Origin: DATBGO01 sp963695645
Lineage (GTDB): Bacteria; Actinomycetota; Actinomycetes; Streptosporangiales; Streptosporangiaceae
Length of the DNA: 64,000 nucleotides
Assembly: GCA_963695645.1 (NCBI GenBank)
Contig: CAVOHC010000012.1
Location: 868,001-932,000, forward strand
Direction of reading: 5' to 3'
Shown: positions 1-9,129 of the stretch, piece by piece
Numbering within the stretch: position 1 is the stretch's first letter
How the letters are laid out: every line of letters starts with the position of its first letter
Position numbers and translations under genes: made by a program
Notes under the pieces: generated by a model
Told to the model about the DNA's origin: nothing
Databases searched by the model: none
What the model saw: the letters and a program-made list of their open reading frames with translations, nothing else

Positions 1-2
1 AC

Positions 3-728
3 ATTGTCGGCTTCGTCGCCCAGCTGGTGGCCTTGCAGCGGCTGCCGCTGTTCGCCGTGCAGGCGATGATCGCTGCCAACCTTGCGGTAACGGCAGTGTT
101 CGCGGCATTGCTGATGCATGTGCGGCTGAGCATGCGCGAGTGGCTGTCGGTCACCGGAGTGGTGGTCGGCGTCGGGCTGCTCGGAACGTCGGCGGGGGCA
201 CAGGGCGCGGCGACCGTCGGCTTCGCCTTCCAGCTCGCGCTCATGGTGACAGTCGCCGGCGTCGCGGTGGCCGGCCTAGCGGCGGCCCGGCTACCCAGCC
301 CGGCCAGGACACCAGTGCTCGGGGCCATCGCCGGGCTCGGGTACGCGGTGCTAGCTATCGCCGCCCGGATCCTGCCCGGTTTCTCGCCTCAGCAGCTTAT
401 CCGCAACCCGGCCAGCTACACGCTGGCGGCCGCGGGGATCGTATCGTTCCTCCTCTACGCGTCCGCGCTGGAGGGCGGGAGCGTCACGGTCGCCACGGCC
501 GCGGTGGTGCTGGCCGAGACCACCCCGCCGGCCGTGGTGGGCGTGGTCTTTCTCGGCGACACGACCAGGCACGGGCTCACCGGGGTGGCTGTGCTCGGGT
601 TCATTCTCGCCGTGGTCTGCGCGGTAGCGCTGGCCAGATTCGGCGAGGCCAGCGACGAGAAGGCGGAAGAAGCCCGGATCGAACGTGCCCGGCGGGCCCG
701 GGGTGACGCCGCATCGACGGTCATCTGA
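3..728 (+). CDS. DMT/EamA-like membrane permease, 5' end cut by window edge
   Basis: The reading frame is open from the first bases, so the gene starts outside the window; the GTG at 27 is internal. About eight hydrophobic segments alternate with short loops, and the visible start carries the Q-x5-PL-x2-VQ pattern typical of actinobacterial DMT (drug/metabolite transporter) family proteins. The C-terminus is a charged cytoplasmic tail rich in Glu, Arg and Ala. Substrate cannot be told from sequence. It ends 126 bases before pyrG on the same strand and has no visible functional link to it. Family placement is fairly sure; function is open. Confidence 0.7.
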   Translation: MVGFVAQLVALQRLPLFAVQAMIAANLAVTAVFAALLMHVRLSMREWLSVTGVVVGVGLLGTSAGAQGAATVGFAFQLALMVTVAGVAVAGLAAARLPSPARTPVLGAIAGLGYAVLAIAARILPGFSPQQLIRNPASYTLAAAGIVSFLLYASALEGGSVTVATAAVVLAETTPPAVVGVVFLGDTTRHGLTGVAVLGFILAVVCAVALARFGEASDEKAEEARIERARRARGDAASTVI

Positions 729-854
729 ACGGCCCGGTCGGTGCCGTCAGGCGGTCCATGGTGTTGGTGCCCCCGGCGAGATCGCGCGACTGATATTCTG
801 AGACCCCGTGGACCGGCGGATTTGCCGCCGGGCACTGACCACGGGAGCCGCATT

Positions 855-2564
855 GTGCCAACGGCATCGCACACCTCACGGCCGACATCAACCAGCCATC
901 TCTTCGTGACCGGGGGTGTTGCCTCCAGTCTCGGCAAGGGGCTCACCGCCTCTAGCCTGGGCCGTCTGCTCAAGCTCCGCGGCCTGCGGGTCAACATGCA
1001 GAAGCTCGACCCTTACCTCAACGTCGATCCGGGCACTATGAACCCGTTTCAGCATGGCGAGGTCTTCGTCACCGACGACGGCACCGAGACCGACCTGGAC
1101 GTCGGGCACTACGAGCGGTTCCTCGACACCCGGCTGCCCGGATCCTCGAACGTCACCACCGGCCAGATCTACTCCAGCGTGATCGCCAAGGAGCGGCGCG
1201 GTGACTACCTGGGCGACACGGTGCAGGTGATCCCGCACATCACCAACGAGATCAAGGCGCGCATCTTCGAGATGGCCAGCCCGGAAACCGACGTCGTCAT
1301 CACGGAGGTCGGCGGCACGGTGGGCGACATCGAGTCCCAGCCGTTCCTCGAGGCAATCCGCCAGATCCGCCACGAGATCGGCCGGGATCGCTGCTTCTTC
1401 CTGCACGTGTCTCTGCTGCCCTACATCGGGCCGTCCGGCGAGCTGAAGACCAAGCCGACCCAGCATTCGGTGGCCGCGCTGCGCAGCATCGGCATCCAGC
1501 CGGACGCCATCGTCTGCCGCAGCGACCGGCCCATCAGCGACGGCCTGAAACGCAAGATCAGCCTGATGTGCGACGTGGATGAAGAGGCAGTGGTCTCCGC
1601 CGCCGACGCCCTGTCCATCTATGACATCCCCAAGGTGCTGCATTCCGAGGGCCTGGACGCCTACGTGGTGCGGCGGCTCGGGCTGCCGTTCCGTGACGTG
1701 GACTGGAGCGACTGGGATGAGCTGCTGCGGCGAGTGCACCGCCCGGCCCGCAGCGTCACGATCGCGCTGGTGGGCAAGTATGTCGATCTTCCTGATGCGT
1801 ACTTGTCGCCGGCCGAGGCGCTGCGCGCCGGCGGGTTCGCCAACGATGCCAGGGTCAACATCCGCTGGGTGACCAGCGATGACTGCCGGACACCCGAGGG
1901 CGCCGCGCGCCAGCTTGACGGGGTCGACGGGGTGCTGGTGCCGGGCGGTTTCGGTATCCGCGGCATCGAGGGGAAGATCGGCGCGGTCCGGCATGCCCGG
2001 ACGCACGGCATCCCGCTGCTCGGGCTCTGCCTGGGCTTGCAGTGCATGGCCATCGAGGTAGGCCGCGATATGGCCGGCCTGGAGGGGGCCAACAGCGCCG
2101 AGTTCGATCCTGACGCCGCCTACCCGGTGATCGCGACCATGGCCGACCAGCAGGACGTGGTGGCCGGGGAGCGGGACATGGGGGGCACCATGCGCCTCGG
2201 CCTCTACCCCGCGCTGCTGGCCGAGGGCAGCCTGGTCCGCGAGCTTTACGGCACCGAAGAGGTGCAGGAGCGGCACCGGCACAGATACGAGGTAAATAAC
2301 GTCTATCGGGACGTGCTCGAGCGGGCCGGTCTGGTCTGCTCCGGCCTGTCGCCGGACGGACGGCTGGTCGAGTTCGTGGAGCTGCCGCGCGAGGTGCATC
2401 CGTTCTTCGTCGCCACTCAGGCGCATCCGGAGTTCCTGTCCCGGCCGACTAGGGCGCACCCGCTGTTCAGCGGGCTGGTGGCCGCAGCGCTCAGCCGGTC
2501 AAGGACGGTGCCGGCGGCTGAATCGGTGGCGGCCGCCGGCCCGCGTGCGGCGGCGAGCGCGTGA
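855..2564 (+). CDS. pyrG: CTP synthase
   Basis: Makes CTP from UTP, ATP and glutamine in the cytoplasm. The N-terminal synthetase domain carries the P-loop GGVASSLGKG at residues 20-29. The C-terminal class I glutamine amidotransferase domain has the oxyanion motif VPGGFGIRG, the nucleophile elbow GLCLGLQC (Cys near residue 391) and the HPEF catalytic His/Glu near residue 522. I chose GTG 855 because the conserved HLFVTGG segment starts 14 residues later; the frame is open back to 741 but that stretch is Arg/Pro/Gly-rich and unlike the family. The predicted 569 aa is the normal family length. The stop overlaps a GTG of the following NUDIX gene. Confidence 0.97.
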   Translation: MPTASHTSRPTSTSHLFVTGGVASSLGKGLTASSLGRLLKLRGLRVNMQKLDPYLNVDPGTMNPFQHGEVFVTDDGTETDLDVGHYERFLDTRLPGSSNVTTGQIYSSVIAKERRGDYLGDTVQVIPHITNEIKARIFEMASPETDVVITEVGGTVGDIESQPFLEAIRQIRHEIGRDRCFFLHVSLLPYIGPSGELKTKPTQHSVAALRSIGIQPDAIVCRSDRPISDGLKRKISLMCDVDEEAVVSAADALSIYDIPKVLHSEGLDAYVVRRLGLPFRDVDWSDWDELLRRVHRPARSVTIALVGKYVDLPDAYLSPAEALRAGGFANDARVNIRWVTSDDCRTPEGAARQLDGVDGVLVPGGFGIRGIEGKIGAVRHARTHGIPLLGLCLGLQCMAIEVGRDMAGLEGANSAEFDPDAAYPVIATMADQQDVVAGERDMGGTMRLGLYPALLAEGSLVRELYGTEEVQERHRHRYEVNNVYRDVLERAGLVCSGLSPDGRLVEFVELPREVHPFFVATQAHPEFLSRPTRAHPLFSGLVAAALSRSRTVPAAESVAAAGPRAAASA

Positions 2565-3295
2565 GCTTGCTCGGGGCACAGCAGGCTGACAAGAACGGCG
2601 CCATCGGCAAGGATGAGACGAATGGGGCGGATGTGGAGGATGAAGCGGGAGCTGGCGACGTGAGCGAGATGACGAGCCTGCGCCAGGTCCGTGACGTGGT
2701 AGTGGAATCCTGGCCGGTGGACTCATCTGTCCAGGTTGCCAGTGGCGTGCTGGTGACCATGCGGAGGGACATGGTGCGGATGCCAGACGGGGACGTGGCC
2801 GGCCGAGAGGTGATCGAGCATCCCGGCGCGGTGGGGGTGGTTGCTCTCGACGAGGCTGGCCAGGTACTGCTGATCCGCCAATACAGGCACCCGGTCGGCA
2901 GGCTTCTCTGGGAGATCCCGGCCGGCCTTCGCGATGTGGCGGGCGAGCCGCTCAAAGTGACCGCCGAGCGCGAGCTGCTGGAGGAAGTGGGCTATCAGGC
3001 GACGGACTGGCATGTGCTCATGGACTACTTCTCATCCCCAGGGTTCAGCACTGAACGGTTGCGCATCTACCTGGCCAGGGGCGTGAGCAAAGTCCCTGAG
3101 CGGCAACGTACGTTCGTGCGCAAGCATGAGGAAGCGCACCTGGTGCTGGCCTGGCTGCCGCTGGAGGACGTGGCTGGATTGCTGCTCGCCGGTGAGCTGC
3201 ACAATGGGGTGACCGCAGTCGGCGTCATGTCCGCCTTTGCGGCCAGGCAGGCTGGATTCGCTGCGCTGCGGGACGCCGACGCGCCGGAACGCTGA
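2561..3295 (+). CDS. NUDIX hydrolase, ADP-ribose pyrophosphatase type
   Basis: Likely hydrolyses ADP-ribose or a related nucleoside diphosphate derivative. The Nudix box is visible near residues 125-150: PAGL, then GE, then RELLEEVGY, giving the E-x7-RE-x2-EE-x-G metal-binding core; the spacing to the first Gly is one residue longer than the strict consensus, as in ADP-ribose-type members. GTG 2561 overlaps the pyrG stop, suggesting translational coupling. The first 33 residues from there are Asp/Glu/Ala-rich and not family-like, so GTG 2660, just before SEMTSLRQV, is a credible alternative start. The pyrG-NUDIX-ald-xerD order is common in actinobacteria. Confidence 0.9.
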   Translation: MSLLGAQQADKNGAIGKDETNGADVEDEAGAGDVSEMTSLRQVRDVVVESWPVDSSVQVASGVLVTMRRDMVRMPDGDVAGREVIEHPGAVGVVALDEAGQVLLIRQYRHPVGRLLWEIPAGLRDVAGEPLKVTAERELLEEVGYQATDWHVLMDYFSSPGFSTERLRIYLARGVSKVPERQRTFVRKHEEAHLVLAWLPLEDVAGLLLAGELHNGVTAVGVMSAFAARQAGFAALRDADAPER

Positions 3296-3388
3296 CTTAC
3301 CACCGGGCGCGGGCCCGAGACGGGACTGTCCGGCCACGGGGTCGGGCAGGTGGCACGATTCGGCACGAGAAGGAAGGGGCCGGAGCCA

Positions 3389-4504
3389 ATGAAGGTCGGC
3401 GTTCCCAAAGAGGTCAAGAATCACGAGTACCGCGTGGCTATGACGCCGGCTGGCGTGCATGAGCTGGTCAGGGGCGGCCATGAGGTCTACATCCAGGAGG
3501 GCGCCGGAGTCGGCTCGGCCATTCCCGATGCGGAGTTCGTCGCCGCAGGTGCGAGCATCCTGCCGGGCGGCGACGAGGTGTGGGCAGCCGGGGAGCTGAT
3601 CCTGAAGGTCAAGGAGCCGGTCGCCGAGGAATATCACCGGATGCGCAAGGGCCAGGTCCTGTTCACCTACCTGCATATTGCCGCGTCCCGTGCCTGCACC
3701 GACGCGCTGCTTAAGTCGGGGATAACGGCGATCGCTTATGAGACCGTCCAGCTACCGGACGGTTCGCTGCCGTTGCTCGCGCCGATGTCAGAGGTAGCCG
3801 GCCGGATGGCGCCCCAGGTCGGCGCGCATCATCTGCAGCGCGACGGCGGCGGGCGGGGCGTGCTGATGGGCGGCGTGTCCGGCGTCTACGCCGCGAAGGT
3901 CGTGGTGCTCGGGGCCGGCGTGTCCGGCATGAACGCGGCCGCGATCGCGCTCGGCATGCAGGCCGAGGTGCTGCTGGTCGACAAGAACGTGGCCAGGCTG
4001 CGCCAGGCGGACGCGATCTATCAAGGTCACTGCCAGACGGTGGCGTCGAATACCTACGAGGTCGAACGGGCGGTGGTCGACGCCGACCTGGTCATCGGCG
4101 CGGTGCTGGTGCCGGGCGCGAAGGCGCCGACGCTGGTCTCCAACGAGCTGGTGGCCAAGATGAAGTCGGGCTCGGTGCTGGTGGACATCTCCATTGACCA
4201 GGGCGGGTGTTTCGAGGACTCGTATCCGACCACGCACGCCGATCCGACCTACCGGGTACACGACTCGCTGTTCTACTGCGTGGCGAACATGCCGGGGGCC
4301 GTCCCGCACACGTCCACGTACGCGCTGACGAACGTGACGCTGCCGTACGTGGTGGAGATCGCCAGCCGGGGCTGGCGCACCGCACTGGCCGCAGACCCAG
4401 CGCTGCGGCAAGGGCTGAATACCCATGACGGCACGGTGACCTGCCGCCCGGTTGCGGAGGCGCACGGCATGGGATGGGCCTCACCCGGCGAGGTGCTTAA
4501 CTGA
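3389..4504 (+). CDS. ald: Alanine dehydrogenase
   Basis: NAD-dependent oxidative deamination of L-alanine to pyruvate and ammonia, reversible. The protein starts MKVGVPKEVKNHEYRVAMTP, the family signature, which fixes ATG 3389 with an AAGGAAGG ribosome site at about 3371. The substrate-binding Lys is in LKVKEPVAEEY (about residue 75), the catalytic His in LFTYLHIAA (about 96), the dinucleotide fold in VLGAGVSGMNAA (about 175) and the catalytic Asp in DISIDQGG (about 270). 371 aa is full length. Its stop lies at the very beginning of the xerD frame. Confidence 0.97.
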   Translation: MKVGVPKEVKNHEYRVAMTPAGVHELVRGGHEVYIQEGAGVGSAIPDAEFVAAGASILPGGDEVWAAGELILKVKEPVAEEYHRMRKGQVLFTYLHIAASRACTDALLKSGITAIAYETVQLPDGSLPLLAPMSEVAGRMAPQVGAHHLQRDGGGRGVLMGGVSGVYAAKVVVLGAGVSGMNAAAIALGMQAEVLLVDKNVARLRQADAIYQGHCQTVASNTYEVERAVVDADLVIGAVLVPGAKAPTLVSNELVAKMKSGSVLVDISIDQGGCFEDSYPTTHADPTYRVHDSLFYCVANMPGAVPHTSTYALTNVTLPYVVEIASRGWRTALAADPALRQGLNTHDGTVTCRPVAEAHGMGWASPGEVLN

Positions 4505-5505
4505 CCAGCGTCGCCGAGACGAGCCGCCGCTATCTCGATCACCTGATGATCGAGCGCGGCCTCGCCGCGCACACGCTGCAGGCCTACCACCGTGACCTCC
4601 AGCGTTACGTCGGCGCGCTCGCGGCCCGCGGTACGACTGCCATCGGCGAGGTCACGACCGAGGATGTCGCGGCCTTCCTGGCCGGACTGCGCGAGGGTGA
4701 CGACGAACACCCGCCGCTGGCCGCGAGCTCGGCCGGGCGGGCCGTCGTCGCGGTGCGCGGGCTGCACGCGTTCGCGGCCGCGGAGCGGCTAGCCGATAGT
4801 GACCCGGCGTGCCAGGTGCGGCCGCCCGCGCCGCCGCGGCGGCTGCCCAGGGCAATCTCGGTGTCCGAGATCGAGCGCCTGCTCGCCGCGGCCGGTCCCG
4901 CGGCCGGTCCCGCGGCCGGTCCCGCGACCGGGGCCGGTCCGGTGGCGGCGGGCCAGTCGCTGGCCTCGCTGCGGGATCGGGCCCTGCTCGAGCTGCTGTA
5001 CGGCACCGGCGCGCGGATATCCGAGGCGGTCGGCCTCGACATCGACGATCTGGAGCTGGGCAGCGACGGCCACGCCACCCGCGTGCCGGCCGCCATCCGG
5101 CTGGCCGGCAAGGGCGGCAAGCAGCGGGTCGTGCCGGTCGGCAGCTACGCGCGCGAGGCCGTGGAGGCCTATCTGGTCAGGGCGCGACCGGCGCTCGCCG
5201 CGGCCCGTCGCGGCGGCCAGGCGACTGCCGCGGTCTTCCTGAACGCCCGCGGCGGCCGGCTCACCAGGCAGGGTGCGTGGGCGGCGCTGCGGGCGGCAGC
5301 CGGCCGGGCCGGGCTCGCCCAGGTGTCCCCGCATACGTTGCGGCACTCTTTCGCGACGCACTTGCTCGATGGCGGTGCCGACGTCCGGGTCGTGCAGGAG
5401 CTGCTCGGCCACGCTTCGGTCACTACGACGCAGGTCTACACCCTGGTCACGATCGAGAAGCTTCGTGAGGTCTACGCCGCGGCACATCCGCGCGCACTTG
5501 GCTAG
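4501..5505 (+). CDS. xerD: Tyrosine recombinase XerD
   Basis: Site-specific recombinase that resolves chromosome dimers at dif with XerC. The SAM-like core-binding domain is followed by the catalytic domain with Arg in GTGARISEAV, Lys in GKGGKQR, H-x2-R in PHTLRHSF, His in LLGHAS and the Tyr nucleophile in TTQVYTLV. The start is a problem: the conserved helix YLDHLMIERGL begins before the first ATG (4546), and upstream the frame offers only CTG 4501, right after an in-frame TAA at 4498-4500. CTG 4501 would overlap the ald stop. Starting at ATG 4546 would cut the first helix. A short Ala-Gly-Pro insert between the domains is encoded by a 12-bp repeat. Confidence 0.93.
   Translation: MTSVAETSRRYLDHLMIERGLAAHTLQAYHRDLQRYVGALAARGTTAIGEVTTEDVAAFLAGLREGDDEHPPLAASSAGRAVVAVRGLHAFAAAERLADSDPACQVRPPAPPRRLPRAISVSEIERLLAAAGPAAGPAAGPATGAGPVAAGQSLASLRDRALLELLYGTGARISEAVGLDIDDLELGSDGHATRVPAAIRLAGKGGKQRVVPVGSYAREAVEAYLVRARPALAAARRGGQATAAVFLNARGGRLTRQGAWAALRAAAGRAGLAQVSPHTLRHSFATHLLDGGADVRVVQELLGHASVTTTQVYTLVTIEKLREVYAAAHPRALG
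4888..4923 (+). repeat. 12-bp tandem repeat inside xerD
   Basis: Three perfect copies of GCGGCCGGTCCC are followed by a degenerate fourth. They encode AAGP repeats in the linker between the core-binding and catalytic domains, so the reading frame is kept. Confidence 0.85.
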
Positions 5506-5577
5506 CGAAAAGGCGGCATCGTGCGGACCCGGACCTGACCGAGGTGAGCCCCATTTCCGTGCAAACGGTGAGTCGGC

Positions 5578-5606
5578 TTGCCCTGACCGGATGCAGGCCC
5601 TAGAGT
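5578..5606 (+). promoter_or_regulatory. Sigma-70-type promoter before parA
   Basis: TTGCCC at 5578-5583 and TAGAGT at 5601-5606 are separated by 17 bases, in the 152-base gap between xerD and parA. This suggests that parA-scpA-scpB-rluB can be transcribed separately from the pyrG-xerD block. It is a consensus match only. Confidence 0.45.
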
Positions 5607-5657
5607 CCGGGTTTCAGCGGGCGCATTGCGCGCGACCGCCGGGGAGGTGCAGTAGCT

Positions 5658-6560
5658 GTGGCAGCGGCCCGGACATTGGAGGTTAGGCCCGGCTTGCTTG
5701 GTCCCACGGGCCGGCCTCTGCCGGTATTCCCTGACCCAGAGCCATTGCTCGTCCATGGTCCCGCCCGTGTTGCGGCGGTCTGCAACCAGAAGGGCGGGGT
5801 CGGGAAGACCACCACCACGATCAACCTGGGTGCCGCGCTGGCCGAGCAGGGACGCCGCGTGCTGCTGGTCGACTTCGACCCTCAGGGAGCCCTGTCGGTC
5901 GGCCTTGGCATCCAGCCGCACGAGCTGGACGCGACCGTCTACAACCTGCTCATGGAGCCCGGGCTCACCGCGAAAGAGGTGCTGTTCAAGACCAGCGTCG
6001 CGGGCGTTGACCTGCTACCGAGCAATATCGACCTGTCCGGGGCCGAGGTGCAGCTTGTCCACGAGGTTGCGCGTGAGTTCGTGCTCGGCCGGGCGCTGCA
6101 GGCGGTGATCCCCGACTATGACGTCATCCTGATCGACTGCCAGCCGTCCCTGGGGCTGCTCACCGTCAACGCGCTGGCGTGTGCCGATGGCGTGATCGTG
6201 CCGCTGGAGTGCGAGTACTTCGCGCTGCGGGGCGTCGCCCTGCTGATGGAGACCATCGACAAGGTGTCCAGCAGGCTCAGCCCCAAGCTGCAGATGGATG
6301 GCCTCCTGGCGACCATGTACGACTCGCGGACCCTGCACACCAGGGAGGTCCTGTCCGGGGTCGTCAAGGGCTTCGGCGACAAGGTGTTTCATACAGTGAT
6401 CAACAGGACAGTGCGCTTCCCGGATGCGACTGTCGCGGGGGTGCCCATCACCAGCTTCGACTCCACGTCCAACGGGGCGGGTTCTTACCGGGAACTCGCC
6501 AAGGAGGTACTGGAGCGGTGGCGCCAGTCCGGCCCGGAGGGTCAGGTCCGCGGCGGGTGA
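5658..6560 (+). CDS. parA: ParA/Soj-type chromosome partitioning ATPase
   Basis: Walker-type ATPase of the ParA/MinD superfamily involved in chromosome segregation. The deviant Walker A motif KGGVGKTT lies at residues 44-51, the DFDPQG motif follows about 30 residues later and Walker B is VILIDCQPSLG. GTG 5658 has a GGGGAGG ribosome site about 10 bases upstream. The first 35 residues are Pro-rich and precede the ATPase core. The gene heads parA-scpA-scpB-rluB, a conserved actinobacterial order. It is not the origin-proximal parAB pair, since no parB follows, so the partner is unknown. Confidence 0.93.
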   Translation: MAAARTLEVRPGLLGPTGRPLPVFPDPEPLLVHGPARVAAVCNQKGGVGKTTTTINLGAALAEQGRRVLLVDFDPQGALSVGLGIQPHELDATVYNLLMEPGLTAKEVLFKTSVAGVDLLPSNIDLSGAEVQLVHEVAREFVLGRALQAVIPDYDVILIDCQPSLGLLTVNALACADGVIVPLECEYFALRGVALLMETIDKVSSRLSPKLQMDGLLATMYDSRTLHTREVLSGVVKGFGDKVFHTVINRTVRFPDATVAGVPITSFDSTSNGAGSYRELAKEVLERWRQSGPEGQVRGG

Positions 6561-6713
6561 GCCTGCCGGGCGTCGCCGGCGGGTGACGGAAGCCTGGTGG
6601 CTTGCCGGCCGCGTTCGGGAGGCCCGAGCGGGTGAGCGCAGCCGCCCGCATCGGATACCGTCTGCACTGACGGGAGGCAACGGCCATCAGGGGGCGGGGG
6701 CGAGCAGGCCGGA

Positions 6714-7514
6714 ATGACCACGATGGTGATCAGCGAACCAGGCGACGCTTCCCGTGCCCACGGCGCGAACGGCTTCGAGGTGCACCTCGACGTCTTCGAG
6801 GGCCCCTTCGACCTGCTGCTCGCGCTGATCTCGAAGCACAAGCTCGATATCACCGAGATCGCGCTGTCCAGCGTCACCGACGAGTTCATTGCGCACATCC
6901 GGGTCCGCGCGGATGCCTGGGACCTGGATCAGGCGAGCTACTTCCTGGTCGTCGCGGCGACACTGCTCGACCTCAAGGCGGCCAGGCTGCTTCCGGCCGG
7001 GGAAGTCGACGACGAGGAGGATCTCGCCCTGCTCGAGGCGAGAGACCTGCTTTTCGCCCGGTTGCTGCAGTACCGCGCCTATAAAGAGGTGGCGGGAGTC
7101 CTGGCAAGCCGGATGACGGCGTGGGGGCGCAGGTTCCCGCGGCGGGTGCCGATGGAGCCCCGCTTTGCCGGGCTCCTGCCTGAAGTGCTGCTTGGTCTCG
7201 GGGCAGCCGAGTTCGCCGCCATCGCGGCCCGAACGCTGGCTCCGCGGCAGCCGCCGGTGGTATCCACCGCCCACTTGCACGTGGCTCGCACCACCGTGCG
7301 CGAGCAGGTCGATATCCTTGCGGGCCGGCTCGCCAGCCTGCGCCGTGCAACCTTCCGCCAGCTCTCGTCCGACTGCGCGGACACCTATGAGGTGGTCGCC
7401 CGCTTCCTGGCAGTCCTTGAGCTCTACCGGTCGAGCAGCGTCTCCTTCGACCAGCTTGCGCCGCTCGGCGAGCTGTATGTGACCTGGGCGGCCGGCCAGG
7501 AAAGCGAGGGTTAG
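6714..7514 (+). CDS. scpA: Segregation and condensation protein A
   Basis: Kleisin subunit of the SMC-ScpAB condensin complex, bridging the SMC heads. The N-terminal kleisin signature FEGPFDLLLALI, then DITEIALSSVT, is clear at about residues 27-55. The C-terminal winged-helix part includes the conserved stretch ending VTWAAGQESEG. 266 aa is normal. ATG 6714 and ATG 6723 are both possible starts. A 153-base gap with no recognisable gene separates it from parA, and scpB begins two bases after its stop. Confidence 0.95.
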   Translation: MTTMVISEPGDASRAHGANGFEVHLDVFEGPFDLLLALISKHKLDITEIALSSVTDEFIAHIRVRADAWDLDQASYFLVVAATLLDLKAARLLPAGEVDDEEDLALLEARDLLFARLLQYRAYKEVAGVLASRMTAWGRRFPRRVPMEPRFAGLLPEVLLGLGAAEFAAIAARTLAPRQPPVVSTAHLHVARTTVREQVDILAGRLASLRRATFRQLSSDCADTYEVVARFLAVLELYRSSSVSFDQLAPLGELYVTWAAGQESEG

Positions 7515-7516
7515 GC

Positions 7517-8083
7517 ATGCACGATGGGCCGGGGCTGCATGCCAGCCTGGAGGCGATCATGCTGGTGGCCGACGAGCCGGTCTCCGAGGTGCTCATCGCG
7601 CAGGTGCTCGAACGGCCGCGCGATGAAGTCACCGCGGCCCTGCGCGAGCTCGCTGCGTCCTACACGGCGCAGGAGCGCGGGTTTGACCTGCGTGAGGTCG
7701 CGGGTGGCTGGCGTTTCTACACGCGTGCGGACTGCGCGCCGATCGTCGAGCGGTTCGTCAGCGACGGCCAGGAGGTCCGGCTTACCCAGGCGTCACTGGA
7801 GACGCTGGCCGTGGTCGCCTACCGCCAGCCGGTCAGCCGGGCGCGGGTATCCGCGGTGCGCGGCGTCAACTGCGACGGCGTGATGCGCACGCTGGTCCTT
7901 CGCGGCCTGGTAGCGGAGGCTGGCACCGATCAGGAGACGGGCGCCGTCCTGTTCGGGACGACGGGGTATTTCCTTGAACGCCTCGGCCTGGCCGGCCTCG
8001 ATGAGCTGCCCGAGCTTGCGGGCTTCCTGCCCGATCAGGTGGACGATGAACAGGACGCGGGCCATGAGCAGCATTCGGGCTGA
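7517..8083 (+). CDS. scpB: Segregation and condensation protein B
   Basis: Winged-helix dimer (kite protein) that binds ScpA in the condensin complex. The family core SLEAIMLVADEPVSEVLI and the conserved EVAGGWRFYTR and QASLETLAVVAYRQPVSR segments are present. It starts two bases after scpA, and its last 20 bases overlap the ATG of rluB, so the three genes are likely translationally coupled. 188 aa is the usual length. Confidence 0.95.
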   Translation: MHDGPGLHASLEAIMLVADEPVSEVLIAQVLERPRDEVTAALRELAASYTAQERGFDLREVAGGWRFYTRADCAPIVERFVSDGQEVRLTQASLETLAVVAYRQPVSRARVSAVRGVNCDGVMRTLVLRGLVAEAGTDQETGAVLFGTTGYFLERLGLAGLDELPELAGFLPDQVDDEQDAGHEQHSG

Positions 8084-9129
8084 CCGGCAGGGCCGTAGGC
8101 CAGCCGGCCGTCCGGACCGCGCTCAGGCTGACCGGCCAGGCCGCGCTCAGGCCGGCCGTCCGGACCGCGCTCAGGCTGACCGGCCAGGCCGCGCTCAGGC
8201 CGGCCGTCCGGACCGCGCTCAGGCCGGCCGTCCGGACCGCGCTCAGGCTGACCGGCCAGGCCACGCTCAGGCCGGCCGTCCGGACCGCGCTCAGGCCGGC
8301 CGTCCGGACCGCGCTCAGGCCGGCCGTCTGGACCGCGCCGGGGCCAGCGCCGGGGTGGCGGACTACGCAGGGGCCGGCGAGGCCGAGGACTCGCTGGTCG
8401 ATGTCGTCGGCGGGGTCCGGTTGCAGAAAGTGCTGGCAGCGGCAGGCGTGGGCAGCCGCAGGCACTGCGAGGAGCTGATCGGCGAGGGCCGGGTCGAGGT
8501 GGACGGCCAGATCGTCCGCAGGTTCGGGGCCAGAGTAGATCCGCAGCACCAGGTGATCAGGGTGGACGGCCGGCGCATACCGGCTCGCGAGGACCTGGTC
8601 TATGTCGCCCTGAACAAGCCGGCCGTTCTCCACAACGATGTCGGACAGCCGCGGGCGCCCGACTATTGCCGATTTCCTTGGTGATCGCGCTGAGCGGATG
8701 TTCCATGTCGGCAGGCTCGACTACGACACCGAGGGCCTGATGCTGCTGACCAATGACGGCGAGCTGGCGCACCGGCTGGCTCATCCGCGCTACGGGGTAC
8801 TCAAGACCTACCTCGCTGACGTGACCGGGCCGCTGCGCAGAGATCTCGGCCGCCAGATGGCGACCGGGATCGAGCTTTCCGACGGGGTGGCCACCGCTGA
8901 CCGGTTCCGCGTGATCGAGCGGACCGGCACCCGTGCGCTAGTGGAGATCACCCTGCACGAGGGACGCAAGCACATCGTCAGGCGGATGCTGGCCGAGGCT
9001 GGTCACCCGGTGCGCCGTCTCGTCCGTACCCAGGTGGGACCTGTCAAGCTGGGCTCGCTCCGGTCCGGCACCACCCGGCGGCTGAGCACAGCCGAGATCG
9101 GCGAGCTGTACGCGGCAGTGGGTCTATAA
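8064..9129 (+). pseudogene. rluB: 23S rRNA pseudouridine synthase RluB, interrupted by a frameshift
   Basis: RsuA/RluB-family enzyme that would pseudouridylate 23S rRNA. From ATG 8064 the frame reads a long Arg/Asp/Gln repeat tail, then the S4 RNA-binding domain (LQKVLAAAGVGSRRHCEELI) and VALNKP. Right after NKPA, near 8622-8637, homology passes to the +1 frame, which supplies SDSRGRPTIADFL and the catalytic GRLDYDTEGLMLLTNDG. The original frame stops at 8684. The shift fits a two-base loss or one-base gain in GC-rich sequence, so it is either a real mutation or an assembly error; everything around the break is well conserved. In the intact reading the catalytic Asp (GRLD) is present. Confidence 0.85.
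8104..8343 (+). repeat. 24-bp tandem repeat, about 10 units, in the rluB 5' region
   Basis: Two versions of a 24-base unit alternate. One begins CCGGCCGTCCGG and the other CTGACCGGCCAGG, and both end in CGCTCAGG except the last. They encode eight-residue PDRAQAG(R)/PGRAQAD(R) repeats in the basic N-terminal tail of RluB. The unit length is a multiple of three, so expansion preserves the frame. Confidence 0.92.

Noticed and set aside
888..2459. Long open frame on the minus strand opposite pyrG, and similar ones opposite pckG (33999-35693) and the thiolase (61991-63673)
   Set aside because: They mirror highly conserved genes, are His/Gln/Arg-rich and show no domains; they are by-products of high third-position GC.
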